DNA from: Acidobacteriota bacterium
GTDB taxonomy: Bacteria; Acidobacteriota; Vicinamibacteria; Vicinamibacterales; UBA2999
Assembly (NCBI GenBank): GCA_020851565.1
Contig: JADZCN010000146.1
Span: 1-64,000 of the forward strand
Length of the DNA: 64,000 nucleotides
Reading direction: 5' to 3'
Shown here: one piece after another, positions 33,882 to 43,127 of the stretch
Layout: each line of letters starts with the position of its first letter
How positions within the stretch are numbered: the first letter of the stretch is position 1
Made by a program: the position numbers and the translations under genes
Notes under the pieces: model-generated
Database searches by the model: none
Seen by the model: only the letters and a program-made list of their open reading frames with translations
Told to the model about the DNA's origin: nothing

Positions 33882-36659
33882 TCAGCCCCCCGCCGCCGTC
33901 GCCTCGGCGGCCGTCTTCGTCACCTTCACGGCGCACTTCTTGAAGTCGGTCTGCTTCGAGATCGGGCACGTGGCGTCGAGCGTCACCTTGTTGATGAACA
34001 CGCCCTCGTCGAACCACGGCACGTAGACGAGCCCACGCGGCATGCGGTACCGGCCCTCGGTCTCCACCCGCAGCCGGACGCGCCCGCGCCGCGACTCGAT
34101 CCAGGCCAGCTCGTGGCGCGCCAGGCCGCGCGCCTTCGCGTCCTCGGGGTGCATGAACAGCTGCGCGTGCGGCACCGCGCGGTGCAGCTCCGGTACCCGT
34201 CTCGTCATCGTCCCGGAGTGCCAGTGCTCGAGCACTCGACCCGTGCTCAGCCACAGGTCGTAGTTCGCGTCCGGCACCTCGGGCGGCGCGGCGTACGGGC
34301 GGAAGAAGATCTTCGCCTTGCCGGCCAGCGATACCGGGGCGCCTGGCTGCGGCGCGTGCTGGTCACCGCGCGGGAGCGATTTCATCGCGGGCCCGTAGAA
34401 GTCGATACCGGACCCGGCCTTCGCGTACGGATCGTGCTCCTCGTTGAACCGCCAGCGCGTTTCCCTGCCGTTCACCACCGGCCACCGCAGGCCCCGCACA
34501 TCGTCGGCGAGATACATGTCGAAGGGCGCCAGATCGTGCGCGTGGCCGCGCCCGAAGGAGGCGTACTCCTCGAAGAGCGCCTTCTCCGGGAACCAGGGCT
34601 CGCCGAGGTGCGTGACCGTGTCGTTGGCGTGACCCTTCGCGACGGGATCCGGCCACGCCACCTTGCGGTTGGCCGGCGTGCCGTAGAGGACCTCGTAGAG
34701 CGTGGTGTCCGGCTTGTAGCCGAGCGCCTTCGCCTTGCCGAGCACGTTCGGGAGCCGGCCGTCCTGGAACCCCGGGGCTGCGAGCCCGGCCACTCGCTGC
34801 TCGCCCCAGACGTCTCGGAGAGTGAGGCGCTTCGAGAACTCGAGCATCTGCCACACGTCCGAGCGCGCGTCCCCAGGCGCCGGAACCTGCTGTCTCCACA
34901 GCTGCGTGCGGCGCTCGCTGTTCCCGAAGCCGCCCCACTTCTCGAAGATCATCGCGGAGGGCAGCACGAGGTCGGCCACGCTCGTCGAGATGCCGGGATA
35001 CACGTCAGACACGACGATGAACGCGTCCAGACGACGAGCGGCCTCCACCCAGTGATTGGCATTGGCCGTGGACTGGAACGGGTTGGTGACCTGCACCCAC
35101 AGCCACTTGATGCGGCCGTCCTCGAGGTCGCGCATCATCTGGGTGATGTGGCTGCCGACCTTCGGGTTGATGGTGCCCTCCGGCAGCCTCCAGATCTTCT
35201 CCGCCTGCGCGCGATGCTCAGGGTTGTCCACGCTGAGGTCGGCCGGCAGGCGGTGCGAGAACGTGCCGACCTCGCGCGCCGTGCCGCAGGCCGAGGGCTG
35301 GCCCGTCAGCGAGAAGGCGCTGCTGCCGGGCGCGGCGTACTTGCCGGTGAGCAGGTGCACCATGTACGCCTGCTCGTTCACCCATGTGCCACGCGTGCTC
35401 TGGTTGAACCCCATCGTCCAGAAGGAGACGACCTTCTTCGCACGGTCGGCGTAGACATCGGCCAGCTGGACCAGCTTGGCCTTGAACTCTTCCAGCGGCT
35501 CGTCGTCGCGTCCCTTCGCCAGGGCGGCGACGAAGTCCAGCGTGTAGGGCTCCACCGCCTTCCGGAAGTCGTCGAAGGTGATGAGCCAGTGGTCGTTGGC
35601 CTGCGCGCGACGATCCTGCGGCATGGCGCGGCCGGCGTCGCCGCCGCGCCCTTGCGCAATGGCCTCCTCTCTGGTGAGCGTGTGGACACGCTGTTCGGCA
35701 CGCGTGTCCTTCTCCGAAGGGAACATGCCGAGGTCGTCGTCGCGCAAGCCAAAGCCGATGTCGGTGTACCCGGTCGCGAACACGCAGTGGCGATCCACGA
35801 ACGCGCGGTCCACCGCGTCGCGCGCGATGACCTCGCGCGCGAGGTAGTTCCAGATGGCCAGGTCGGTCTGCGGCCGGAACACGATCTCCACGTCGGCCAG
35901 CGCCGACGTCGGGGTCGTGAAGGTGGTGAGGTGGAAGATGCGGTAGTCGGGACTGGCCAGCCGCTTCGCGGTGACGCGCGCCCACAGCATGGGGTGCATC
36001 TCGGCCATGTTGGCGCCCCAGCTGACCACCGTGTCGGTGAGCTCGATGTCGTCGTAGCAGCCGGCGGGCTCGTCGATGCCGAAGGTCTGCATGAAGCCGG
36101 CAGCGGCAGATGCCATGCAGTGGCGCGCGTTGGGCTCGAGGTTGTTGCTGCGCCAGCCGGCCTTCACCAGCTTGGACGCGGCGTAGCCCTCCTGGATGGT
36201 GTACTGGCCCGATCCCATCACGGCAACGCCCGTCGGCCCCAGTTCCTTGTACACGCGCTTGAACTGCGCGGCCATCTCGTCCAGGGCGCGCTGCCACGAC
36301 ACCGGCGTGAACTCGCCCTGCTTGTCGAACTTCCCGTCCTTCATCCGCAGCAGGGGCGTAGTCAGGCGGTCGGCGCCGTAGAGAATCTGAGCGTTGGCGT
36401 AGCCCTTCACGCACAGCAGGCCGCGATTGACGGGCGAGTCGGGGTCGCCCTTCACGCCGACGACGCGGTTGTCGAGCGTGGCGATCTGGATGCCGCACCC
36501 GGTGCCGCAGAAGCGGCAGACGCCCTTGTCCCAGCGCCACGCCTCCTGGCCGGCCCTGGCCAGCGCCGAGAGCTTGACGGGGAGGGGCAAGCCGGCCGCC
36601 GCGGCCGTCACCGCCGCGGCACTGGCCCTCAGGAACTCACGCCGGCTGCACCCGCTCAT
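33882..36659 (-). CDS. napA: Periplasmic nitrate reductase catalytic subunit NapA
   Basis: A 925-residue molybdopterin-bis-MGD oxidoreductase that reduces nitrate to nitrite in the periplasm. It has a twin-arginine signal ([12 protein letters not shown]), [4Fe-4S] ligands C48, C51, C55 and C83, and the Mo-coordinating Cys181 in [18 protein letters not shown]. The C-terminal cofactor-binding domain is complete. Cys as Mo ligand and the napD-napA-napB order support Nap over formate dehydrogenase or Nas. Its ATG overlaps the napD stop by 4 bases (ATGA). Confidence 0.95.
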   Translation of the reverse strand: MSGCSRREFLRASAAAVTAAAAGLPLPVKLSALARAGQEAWRWDKGVCRFCGTGCGIQIATLDNRVVGVKGDPDSPVNRGLLCVKGYANAQILYGADRLTTPLLRMKDGKFDKQGEFTPVSWQRALDEMAAQFKRVYKELGPTGVAVMGSGQYTIQEGYAASKLVKAGWRSNNLEPNARHCMASAAAGFMQTFGIDEPAGCYDDIELTDTVVSWGANMAEMHPMLWARVTAKRLASPDYRIFHLTTFTTPTSALADVEIVFRPQTDLAIWNYLAREVIARDAVDRAFVDRHCVFATGYTDIGFGLRDDDLGMFPSEKDTRAEQRVHTLTREEAIAQGRGGDAGRAMPQDRRAQANDHWLITFDDFRKAVEPYTLDFVAALAKGRDDEPLEEFKAKLVQLADVYADRAKKVVSFWTMGFNQSTRGTWVNEQAYMVHLLTGKYAAPGSSAFSLTGQPSACGTAREVGTFSHRLPADLSVDNPEHRAQAEKIWRLPEGTINPKVGSHITQMMRDLEDGRIKWLWVQVTNPFQSTANANHWVEAARRLDAFIVVSDVYPGISTSVADLVLPSAMIFEKWGGFGNSERRTQLWRQQVPAPGDARSDVWQMLEFSKRLTLRDVWGEQRVAGLAAPGFQDGRLPNVLGKAKALGYKPDTTLYEVLYGTPANRKVAWPDPVAKGHANDTVTHLGEPWFPEKALFEEYASFGRGHAHDLAPFDMYLADDVRGLRWPVVNGRETRWRFNEEHDPYAKAGSGIDFYGPAMKSLPRGDQHAPQPGAPVSLAGKAKIFFRPYAAPPEVPDANYDLWLSTGRVLEHWHSGTMTRRVPELHRAVPHAQLFMHPEDAKARGLARHELAWIESRRGRVRLRVETEGRYRMPRGLVYVPWFDEGVFINKVTLDATCPISKQTDFKKCAVKVTKTAAEATAAGG

Positions 36660-36955
36660 GACCGCGCCTCCAGCGGGGGCGCCAGGACCACGCGCGCGGG
36701 CCCGGCATCCACCGGGTCCACGTAGTGGCAGACGAGATCCACGGACCGCACACCCGGCATGTTCGCAATGGCCTTGAACCCCGCCTCCTGCTCGCGCAGC
36801 GAGTGCGTCTCCAGCGTTACCACCAGGCGCCCGGTCTCGGGCTCCCGGACATGCACCTCGGCCCCGGGTGACTCGCCGATTCGGTTCGCTGTTTCTTCGA
36901 GGCTGCCTGGCTGGACGACAACGAGCAGACCAGCCACATGTGCGGGAATGGACAC
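36656..36955 (-). CDS. napD: NapD, maturation chaperone for NapA
   Basis: A 99-residue protein from GTG 36955, which has an AGGGGG ribosome-binding site about 7 bases upstream and starts right at the family homology ([16 protein letters not shown]). The frame to 37036 would run through the palindrome at 37001-37020. NapD binds the Tat signal of NapA to prevent premature export; the fold is ferredoxin-like, ending in [15 protein letters not shown]. It is first in the napDAB operon. Confidence 0.9.
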   Translation of the reverse strand: MSIPAHVAGLLVVVQPGSLEETANRIGESPGAEVHVREPETGRLVVTLETHSLREQEAGFKAIANMPGVRSVDLVCHYVDPVDAGPARVVLAPPLEARS

Positions 36956-37000
36956 GAGCGCCCCCTGTGGACTGGATTGTCGTGGACAGGGAGTGATGGG

Positions 37001-37020
37001 CACATGACGCCCGTCATATG
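37001..37020. promoter_or_regulatory. Palindrome upstream of napDAB (candidate operator)
   Basis: A 20-base dyad with an inner perfect ATGACG-CC-CGTCAT and partly matching flanks (8 of 10 positions per arm). It is centred about 55 bases upstream of the napD GTG and 31 bases from the ADOP stop. It does not look like an FNR site (TTGAT-N4-ATCAA). The regulator is unknown. Confidence 0.4.
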
Positions 37021-37051
37021 CGGCGATTCGCCGCACCTTCGTGCTTTGAAC

Positions 37052-39553
37052 CTACTCGTATCGCAGCGCCAGGATGGGATCGATCCGGCTGGCCCGCCGC
37101 GCGGGGATGAGGCCCGCCAGGGCGGCGACGACCGCCAGCAACAGCATGGTGCCCATCGCCATCCACGGATCGTTCGGCTGGATACCGTAGAGCTGCGAGG
37201 AGACATACTGTCCGAGTGCCATGGCCGAGGGCACGCCGACGGCGAGCCCGACGGCGAGGAGGATCAGCACCTCCTTCATCACCATCCAGACCACCACGCC
37301 GGGCTCGGCGCCGAGCGCCAGACGGATGCCCATCTCCTTGCTCCGCCGGGCCACCACGAACGCCATCACGCCGTAGAGGCCGATGGAGGCAAGGGCCGCG
37401 GCCAGCAGGCCGAAGCCCGCGGACAGCATCGCGATGAGACGATCGGTCAGCAGCGTTTCGTCGAGCTGCGCCTCGAGCGTCTTCATCTGGTAGACCGGCA
37501 TGGAGGCGTCCAGGCCCTTCACCTCGTTCCGGATGAGCGCATAGGCGCTGGACGAGGCCGCGGCGGCGCGTACGTAGAACGTGGCGCCGTTGTTGCCCCA
37601 GTTCGGGACGAACACCTGGCGCCGGACGCCCTCGCGCGGACCCTCGTAGAGCGAGTTCTCCACCACGCCGATGATCTCGATGGTGAGCTTCGTCTCCGGC
37701 CCGGAGCCCCAGCCCAGGTGCCGCCCGACGGCGCTCTGGCCGGGAAAGAAGTGCTCGGCGAAGCGCCGGTTGACGATGGCCGCCGTGGCGTCGCGCTTCG
37801 CGTCGATCGGCCTGAAGTCCCGCCCCTCGAGGAACGGGATGCCCATCGTCTCGAAGTAGCCGGGCGAGAGCGAGTTCATGAAGGCCTGCATGTCCTCGCC
37901 GTCCTTCGCCTGGTGGCCCTCGACGGACATGGTGCTGTCCCACTCGTTGCCGCTCAGGATCGACACCCCGGCCATGCCGGCCGACTTCACACCGGCGCCG
38001 CTACGCAGCCGTTCCAGCAGCTGCTGATAGAACGCGGTAGCCCGCTCGTTGGAGTAGCCGCTGAGAGCCGGCGCGACCTGGAAGGTGACGAGGTTGTCCA
38101 TCACCACCCCGGTGTCGGTGGTCCGCAGGTTGTCGAGGCTCCGCACGAACAGCCCGGCCCCGAAGAGCAGCAGGAAGCTGAGGGCTACCTGTGCCGTCAC
38201 GAGGCCCTTGCGCAGGTAGAGATGGCCGCCTGCGCCCGCCACCGCGCCCACCGTGTCCTTGAGCGTGGACCAGGTGTCGGGACGGCTGGCGCGCCACGCC
38301 GGCAGCAGCCCGAAGACGATGCCCGTGACGAGCGAGAGCGCGAAGGCGAAGGCGAGAACGCGCCAGTCCGGCGCCGTTTCGATGAGCAGCGGGCGCCCGT
38401 CGGTCGGGATGAACGAGATGAGCGTGCGCGTGAGCCCGACGGCGACCAGCAGGCCGAGCGCGCCGCCCGCGAAGGCAAGCAGCAGGCTCTCCACCAGCAG
38501 CTGGCGCACGAGCTGGCTGCGCGAGGCGCCGAGCGAGAGGCGCACCGCGATCTCGCGCTGCCGCATGAACGCGCGCGCAATGAGCAGGTTGGCCACGTTG
38601 GCGCAGGCGATGAGCAGCACGAGGCCCACCATCGACATCAGGACGAGGAGCGGCGTCGAGAAATCGTTCCGGAGCGAGGAGTAGCCCATCGCCGCCTTCT
38701 CCACGACCAGGCGGCCCTGCATGAAACGCTCGCGGATGTAGGGCGACCAGTTCTTCGCGCCAGGGAGCGTCATCTCGTGCTGGCGGATCTGGAGGAACAG
38801 GCCCTGCAACGGCCCCTCGGCCGACTTCACCGAGTAGCCGGGCTTCAGCCGCGCGAACACCTGCACCCACCGCGTGCGCTCATCGTCCATCCGCACCCAC
38901 TCCCACTCCGGGACGATGACGGGCTTCATCAGTATGGGGACGCGGATCTGCGGCGAGCGCACCGGGTCCAGGCCGGCGAAGCCCGCCGCCGATACGCCGA
39001 CGATGGTCATCGGGTAGTTGTTGACGAGGATCTTCTTCCCGACAATGCCCGGATCCCCCGCGAAGCGCCGCATCCAGTAGTCGTGGCTCAGCACGACGGA
39101 TGGATGCCCCTGATAGACCTGGTCGTCCTCGGCCGAGCTGAAGACGCGGCCTGCTGCCGGTCCCACGCCGAGCATCGTGAAGTAGTTGCCCGACACCATC
39201 TCGGCGTCGAGGCGCTCGGTCTGGTTGTCGATGCTCACCGACGTGGACACGAGGCGGCGCGCGAGGACTTCCGCCAGCGGCTCGGCGCGCTTCTGGTACT
39301 CCTGGTAGATGGGGTAGGAGTGCATCCGCTGGCCCATGTTGCTGCCGCTGTGAGGGCCCTGCTGGTAGAGCATCACCAGCCCGTCCGGGTCTTTCACCGG
39401 GAGCTTGCGGAGGATCATCTGGTCGATGAGGGTGAAGATGGCGGTGTTGGCGCCGATGCCCAGGGCCAGCGACAGGATGGCGACGATGGAGAAGAGTGGG
39501 CTGCGGACGAGGCCGCGGAGCGCCAGCCGGAAGTCGTGGCCAGGGAGCGTCAT
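37052..39553 (-). CDS. ADOP-family ABC transporter permease (MacB/FtsX type)
   Basis: An 833-residue membrane protein of the acidobacterial duplicated orphan permease type. It has an N-terminal FRLALRGLVRSPLFSIVAIL segment, a MacB periplasmic core domain, and two FtsX blocks of membrane helices, each opening with a REIAVRLSLGASRSQLVRQ-like motif (the second copy is KEMGIRLALGAEPGVVV). No ATPase gene is adjacent, as is usual for these orphans. The substrate is unknown. It is a taxonomic hint for Acidobacteriota. ATG start; divergent from the natural-product operon. Confidence 0.93.
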   Translation of the reverse strand: MTLPGHDFRLALRGLVRSPLFSIVAILSLALGIGANTAIFTLIDQMILRKLPVKDPDGLVMLYQQGPHSGSNMGQRMHSYPIYQEYQKRAEPLAEVLARRLVSTSVSIDNQTERLDAEMVSGNYFTMLGVGPAAGRVFSSAEDDQVYQGHPSVVLSHDYWMRRFAGDPGIVGKKILVNNYPMTIVGVSAAGFAGLDPVRSPQIRVPILMKPVIVPEWEWVRMDDERTRWVQVFARLKPGYSVKSAEGPLQGLFLQIRQHEMTLPGAKNWSPYIRERFMQGRLVVEKAAMGYSSLRNDFSTPLLVLMSMVGLVLLIACANVANLLIARAFMRQREIAVRLSLGASRSQLVRQLLVESLLLAFAGGALGLLVAVGLTRTLISFIPTDGRPLLIETAPDWRVLAFAFALSLVTGIVFGLLPAWRASRPDTWSTLKDTVGAVAGAGGHLYLRKGLVTAQVALSFLLLFGAGLFVRSLDNLRTTDTGVVMDNLVTFQVAPALSGYSNERATAFYQQLLERLRSGAGVKSAGMAGVSILSGNEWDSTMSVEGHQAKDGEDMQAFMNSLSPGYFETMGIPFLEGRDFRPIDAKRDATAAIVNRRFAEHFFPGQSAVGRHLGWGSGPETKLTIEIIGVVENSLYEGPREGVRRQVFVPNWGNNGATFYVRAAAASSSAYALIRNEVKGLDASMPVYQMKTLEAQLDETLLTDRLIAMLSAGFGLLAAALASIGLYGVMAFVVARRSKEMGIRLALGAEPGVVVWMVMKEVLILLAVGLAVGVPSAMALGQYVSSQLYGIQPNDPWMAMGTMLLLAVVAALAGLIPARRASRIDPILALRYE

Positions 39554-39639
39554 GCGGGATTGGACGGAGGGGGTGGGTCACGGGTTGGCAGGGATGGCGG
39601 GATGGTCGCTCCCCGCCGCGACGAAGCCGGGACCCTTGA

Positions 39640-39651
39640 TAGACTCGCGCT
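39640..39651 (+). promoter_or_regulatory. -10-like box for the natural-product operon
   Basis: TAGACT (39640-39645) ends 6 bases before the GTG of the first operon gene, again suggesting a leaderless start. The 98-base divergent gap to the ADOP gene holds no clear -35 hexamer. Confidence 0.35.
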
Positions 39652-40470
39652 GTGCCGTCGCCCGCTCTGCCCGATGCCGACCGACGATGCCGCGTGGGTT
39701 CTGGCGCGCCGGTGGTTCTTCTGCACGGGCTCGGGGCGACGTGGCGGGTCTGGCAGCCCATCCTGGGCGAGCTGGAACGGCATCACGACGTATTGGCGCT
39801 GACACTGCCGGGCCACAAGGGCGCGCCACCCTGGCCTGGGGGGCAGGCCGTCACGGCCGCGCGGCTTGCCGACGTCATCGAGTCGGAACTGGACCGCGAA
39901 GGCCTCGGTTCCGTGCACGCGGTCGGCAACTCCCTGGGCGGCTGGCTGGCGCTGGAACTGGCTCGACGCGGCCGGGCGCTCAGCGTCGTGGCCATTGCAC
40001 CCATCGGGCTGCTCACGCACGTCGAGATCGACCGCCTGGTGGCGCGCCTTCGCGCGGAGCGTGCCGTGGCCTCCCGGATCCGCCGAATAGCGCGACTCCT
40101 GGCACGCTCGCGCATCGGCCGCCGGTTGCTCTTCAGCTCCACGGTGCACCGCCCGGCGGACCTGTCTCCGGAGGAGGCCCGCCAGTGGCTCGACGCGTAC
40201 CTCGGATGCACCGGATTCGACGCGGTTCTCGAAGGGTTGCGTGACAGCGAGCCCGACCCGTTGCCCCCGCGGCTGGCCTGTCCGGTCTGCGTGATCTGGC
40301 CCGAGGACGATCGGCTGACGCCGGCACGGCCCTTCGCCGAGCGATTCCAGACCGCGCTGCCGCACGCGGCTCACGTCCGGCTGACGGCGGCCGGTCACAT
40401 CCCGATGTCGGACGCGCCCCGGCAGATGGCGGCGATCATCCTCGGACACACCGGCGGGACCGGCGACTGA
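39652..40470 (+). CDS. Alpha/beta-hydrolase, first gene of the beta-lactone-like operon
   Basis: A 272-residue hydrolase. The oxyanion segment is VVLLHGLGATWRVW, the nucleophile elbow GNSLGGWLALE (Ser94), the acid lies in WPEDDRLTP and the His in AAGHIPMSD. In olefin pathways the equivalent OleB is a haloalkane-dehalogenase-like beta-lactone decarboxylase with an Asp nucleophile; the Ser here argues against that chemistry. It could be a thioesterase releasing the product or an editing hydrolase (inference). The next gene starts 3 bases after its stop. Confidence 0.85.
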   Translation: MPSPALPDADRRCRVGSGAPVVLLHGLGATWRVWQPILGELERHHDVLALTLPGHKGAPPWPGGQAVTAARLADVIESELDREGLGSVHAVGNSLGGWLALELARRGRALSVVAIAPIGLLTHVEIDRLVARLRAERAVASRIRRIARLLARSRIGRRLLFSSTVHRPADLSPEEARQWLDAYLGCTGFDAVLEGLRDSEPDPLPPRLACPVCVIWPEDDRLTPARPFAERFQTALPHAAHVRLTAAGHIPMSDAPRQMAAIILGHTGGTGD

Positions 40471-40472
40471 CG

Positions 40473-42107
40473 ATGTCGAACCTTGCCGACCGCTTCGTGA
40501 AGGCCGCCGCGGCGCGGGCGGGGGAGACGGCCCTGATCCTCGCGCGCGGGCGTGGCGCCCCACGGGAAACCACGTTTGGCGAACTGGCGCGCTGGAGCGA
40601 CGGCTATGCCTGGGGGGCGCGGCGCGCGGGCCTCGAGCCCGGCGCCCGCGTCCTCCTTCTCGTACGGCCGGGCCCCGACCTCGTGGCGCAGGTGTTCGGC
40701 ATGCTGAAGGCCGGGCTGGCCATCGTGCTGATCGATCCGGGGATGGACCGCCGATCGTTCCTGGGATGCGTCGAGACCGCGGCACCCGAGGCGATGATCG
40801 GTGTGCCGGTTGCCCACCTCCTGGCTGCCCGCTGGCCGCGCACGTTCTCCAGCGTCCGCAGGCGCTGGCTGGCGGGTTGGCCGTGGGCGCCGGGCGCGAG
40901 CGAGCGGATGCGCCACGGAGCCATCGAGCCGTTTGCGTCCACGCCGGTGTCGCCGGAGGCCACCGCGGCGGTGGTCTTCACGACGGGCAGCACGGGTGTG
41001 CCGAAGGGCGTGATCTACTCGCACGGCAACTACGGCGCGCAGCTCGACCTGCTCGCGCGACGCTTCGCCATCGACGCGGGCCAGGTGACGCTGGCCGGCT
41101 ACCTGCCGTTCGCCCTGCTCTGCCTGTGCATGGGCGCGACGTGCGTGCTGCCGCGCGTCAACCCCGCGCGCCCGGCGTCGGTCGACGCGGGGCCGGTGCT
41201 GGACCTGATGAAGCGGTACCGACCGAGCCTCGGCCTCGGGTCGCCAGCGTTCTGGGGACGCCTGGCGGAACATTGCGCGACGAGCGGCGCGCGCCTCGAC
41301 AGCCTGCGCCAGGTCCTGCTGTTCGGCGCGGAGGTCCACGAACCCATCCTCCGCGGCCTGCGTGCGGCACTCCCGGACGAGGCCGTCGTGCAGACACCGT
41401 ACGGGTCGACCGAGGCACAGCCCATCAGCACCATCAGTGACCGAGAGCTGTTGGATCCCGCCCTGCTCGAGCGGCGCGCGGCGCTCGGCGTGTGCGTCGG
41501 CACGCCGATCGACGGCGTCGAGGTACGGTTGGTACCCGTCACCGACAGGCCCCTGTCCGAGGTGACGGCGGCCCCCGGCGCGGTCGGCGAAGTGGCCGTG
41601 CGGGGCCCGATGGTGACGGCCGGCTACCTGCACCAGCCCGAGCAGGACCGGCTCCACAAGATTGGCGCTCCGCCCGGGGCGTGGCATCGGATGGGCGACT
41701 GCGGGTCCATTGACGAGGACGGCCGCCTCTGGCTCGCCGGGCGGAGGAGCCAGCGGGTCGAGACACCTGCCGGCACCCTGTTCCCGCTGCCGGTCGAGGC
41801 CCGTGTGAACCGCCACCCGGCCGTCCGGCGTTCGGCGCTCGTGGGCCCGGGCGCGCGCGGCGCGCAACGTCCGGTGGTCGTCATCGAACTGATCGATTCG
41901 ACGGCCACGCAGGCGACGCGGGAAGCCGTCGTGTCGCAGATCATGAACCTGCTTGCCGATGACCAGGCCACGCGGGTGATTCAGGACGTGCTGGTTCATC
42001 CCCGACTGCCCGTAGACTATCGGCACAACGCGAAGATCCAGCGCGAGGCGGTGGCCGTGTGGGCGGCCGAGGCGATGCGCGGCAGGGCTACAATGGCGGC
42101 GGAGTAG
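40473..42107 (+). CDS. oleC: OleC/LstC-type beta-lactone synthetase (adenylate-forming)
   Basis: A 544-residue acyl-adenylating enzyme. The P-loop FTTGSTGVPKGVIYSHGNY (169-187), PYGSTEAQP, and a C-terminal VDYRHNAKIQREAVAVW (about 514-530) match the OleC family, whose hallmark is D-x-RHNAKI. OleC converts a beta-hydroxy acid to a beta-lactone through a beta-hydroxyacyl-AMP. With OleD next to it and KAS III enzymes downstream, lactone formation is more likely than a CoA-ligase role. It is separated from the reductase gene by 6 bases. Confidence 0.85.
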   Translation: MSNLADRFVKAAAARAGETALILARGRGAPRETTFGELARWSDGYAWGARRAGLEPGARVLLLVRPGPDLVAQVFGMLKAGLAIVLIDPGMDRRSFLGCVETAAPEAMIGVPVAHLLAARWPRTFSSVRRRWLAGWPWAPGASERMRHGAIEPFASTPVSPEATAAVVFTTGSTGVPKGVIYSHGNYGAQLDLLARRFAIDAGQVTLAGYLPFALLCLCMGATCVLPRVNPARPASVDAGPVLDLMKRYRPSLGLGSPAFWGRLAEHCATSGARLDSLRQVLLFGAEVHEPILRGLRAALPDEAVVQTPYGSTEAQPISTISDRELLDPALLERRAALGVCVGTPIDGVEVRLVPVTDRPLSEVTAAPGAVGEVAVRGPMVTAGYLHQPEQDRLHKIGAPPGAWHRMGDCGSIDEDGRLWLAGRRSQRVETPAGTLFPLPVEARVNRHPAVRRSALVGPGARGAQRPVVVIELIDSTATQATREAVVSQIMNLLADDQATRVIQDVLVHPRLPVDYRHNAKIQREAVAVWAAEAMRGRATMAAE

Positions 42108-42113
42108 AGCGGC

Positions 42114-43127
42114 ATGTCAGCGGCGACCACCCGGACGCTCGTGACCGGCGGCGCGGGGTTCATCGGGCGCTACGTGGTGGAACGGCTCGTGGCGCAGGGG
42201 CACCGCGTGCGCTCGCTCGGGCGGACGCCGAGCCCGGAGATCGCCGCGCTCGGCGTCGAAACCGTTCAGGGCGATCTCGCGGACCGCGAGGCGGTCATCC
42301 GCGCGTGCGACGGCGTGGACGAGGTCCATCACATCGCCGCCTGCGTGGAGCTCTGGCACGATCCCGGCGAGCTGTCCCGGACCAACGTCGATGGCACACG
42401 CCACGTTCTCGAGGCGTGCGCGCGCGGGGGCGTCGAGCGCCTCGTCTTCACGAGCAGTGCGAGCGTGGTGTTCGGTGGAGAGGATCAGGAGGGCGTGGAC
42501 GAGTCGGTCTCTTACCCGCGGCGTTTCGTGAATCGCTATGCCGAGACGAAGGCACATGCCGAGCAGCTGGTCCTCGAGGCGAACGGGCGCGGCGTCTTCA
42601 GGACGCTGGCCCTGCGGCCGCACCTGGTGTGGGGCCCCCGCGACACGCACTTCATCCCGAACCTGATCGCACGCGCACGGACCGGCCGGCTCGTCCAGAT
42701 TGGCGACGGCCGCAACCGGGTGGACGTGACGTACGTCGAGAATCTCGCAGACGCGCACCTGCTGGCCGCGGAACGGCTCCGGGACGACCCGACGATCGGT
42801 GGGCGCCCATTCTTCATCAGCCAGGGCGAGCCGGTGGACGCCTGGGGGTTCGTCGGGCTCCTGCTGGATCGGCTCGGCCTGCCGAGGCCGGCGCACAGGT
42901 TGTCGTATCGCCGCGCCTACGCGATGGCCGCGCTCGCGGAGGCCGCCTGGATGATCATCCGGCGCCCGGGCGGGCCGCCCCTCACGCGGTTTCTCGTGTC
43001 GCAGATGGCCAGGTCGCATCACTTCGACATCTCGGCGGCCCGACGCGTTCTGGGCTATCGACCGCTGGTGTCCACGGCCGAGGGCGTGGACCGCCTGGTG
43101 GCCGCGATGCCCGCGGGCGGCCGATGA
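42114..43127 (+). CDS. oleD: OleD/LstD-type 2-alkyl-3-oxoacid reductase (extended SDR, 3-beta-HSD family)
   Basis: A 337-residue NAD(P)H-dependent reductase. Nucleotide-binding motif TGGAGFIG (11-18), catalytic YAETK (YxxxK), and OleD-type stretches LRPHLVWGPRDTHFIPNLI and VDVTYVENLADAHLLAAE. OleD reduces the beta-keto acid made by OleA to the beta-hydroxy acid used by OleC, so it is the step just before lactone closure. Its TGA overlaps the ATG of the NRPS by 4 bases. Confidence 0.88.
   Translation: MSAATTRTLVTGGAGFIGRYVVERLVAQGHRVRSLGRTPSPEIAALGVETVQGDLADREAVIRACDGVDEVHHIAACVELWHDPGELSRTNVDGTRHVLEACARGGVERLVFTSSASVVFGGEDQEGVDESVSYPRRFVNRYAETKAHAEQLVLEANGRGVFRTLALRPHLVWGPRDTHFIPNLIARARTGRLVQIGDGRNRVDVTYVENLADAHLLAAERLRDDPTIGGRPFFISQGEPVDAWGFVGLLLDRLGLPRPAHRLSYRRAYAMAALAEAAWMIIRRPGGPPLTRFLVSQMARSHHFDISAARRVLGYRPLVSTAEGVDRLVAAMPAGGR

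Noticed and set aside
33585-36725. 1046-codon plus-strand open frame opposite napA/napB
   Set aside because: Shadow of napA: no domain, and low-complexity Arg/Val/Gly/His composition.
37001-37020. FNR/NnrR site upstream of napD
   Set aside because: The core is ATGACG-CC-CGTCAT, not TTGAT-N4-ATCAA.
36938-39802. 954-codon plus-strand frame opposite the ADOP permease
   Set aside because: No domain, and it is antisense to a well-supported permease gene.
39652-40470. Calling the first operon hydrolase OleB
   Set aside because: OleB has an Asp nucleophile in a dehalogenase-like motif; this protein has a Ser in GNSLGG.
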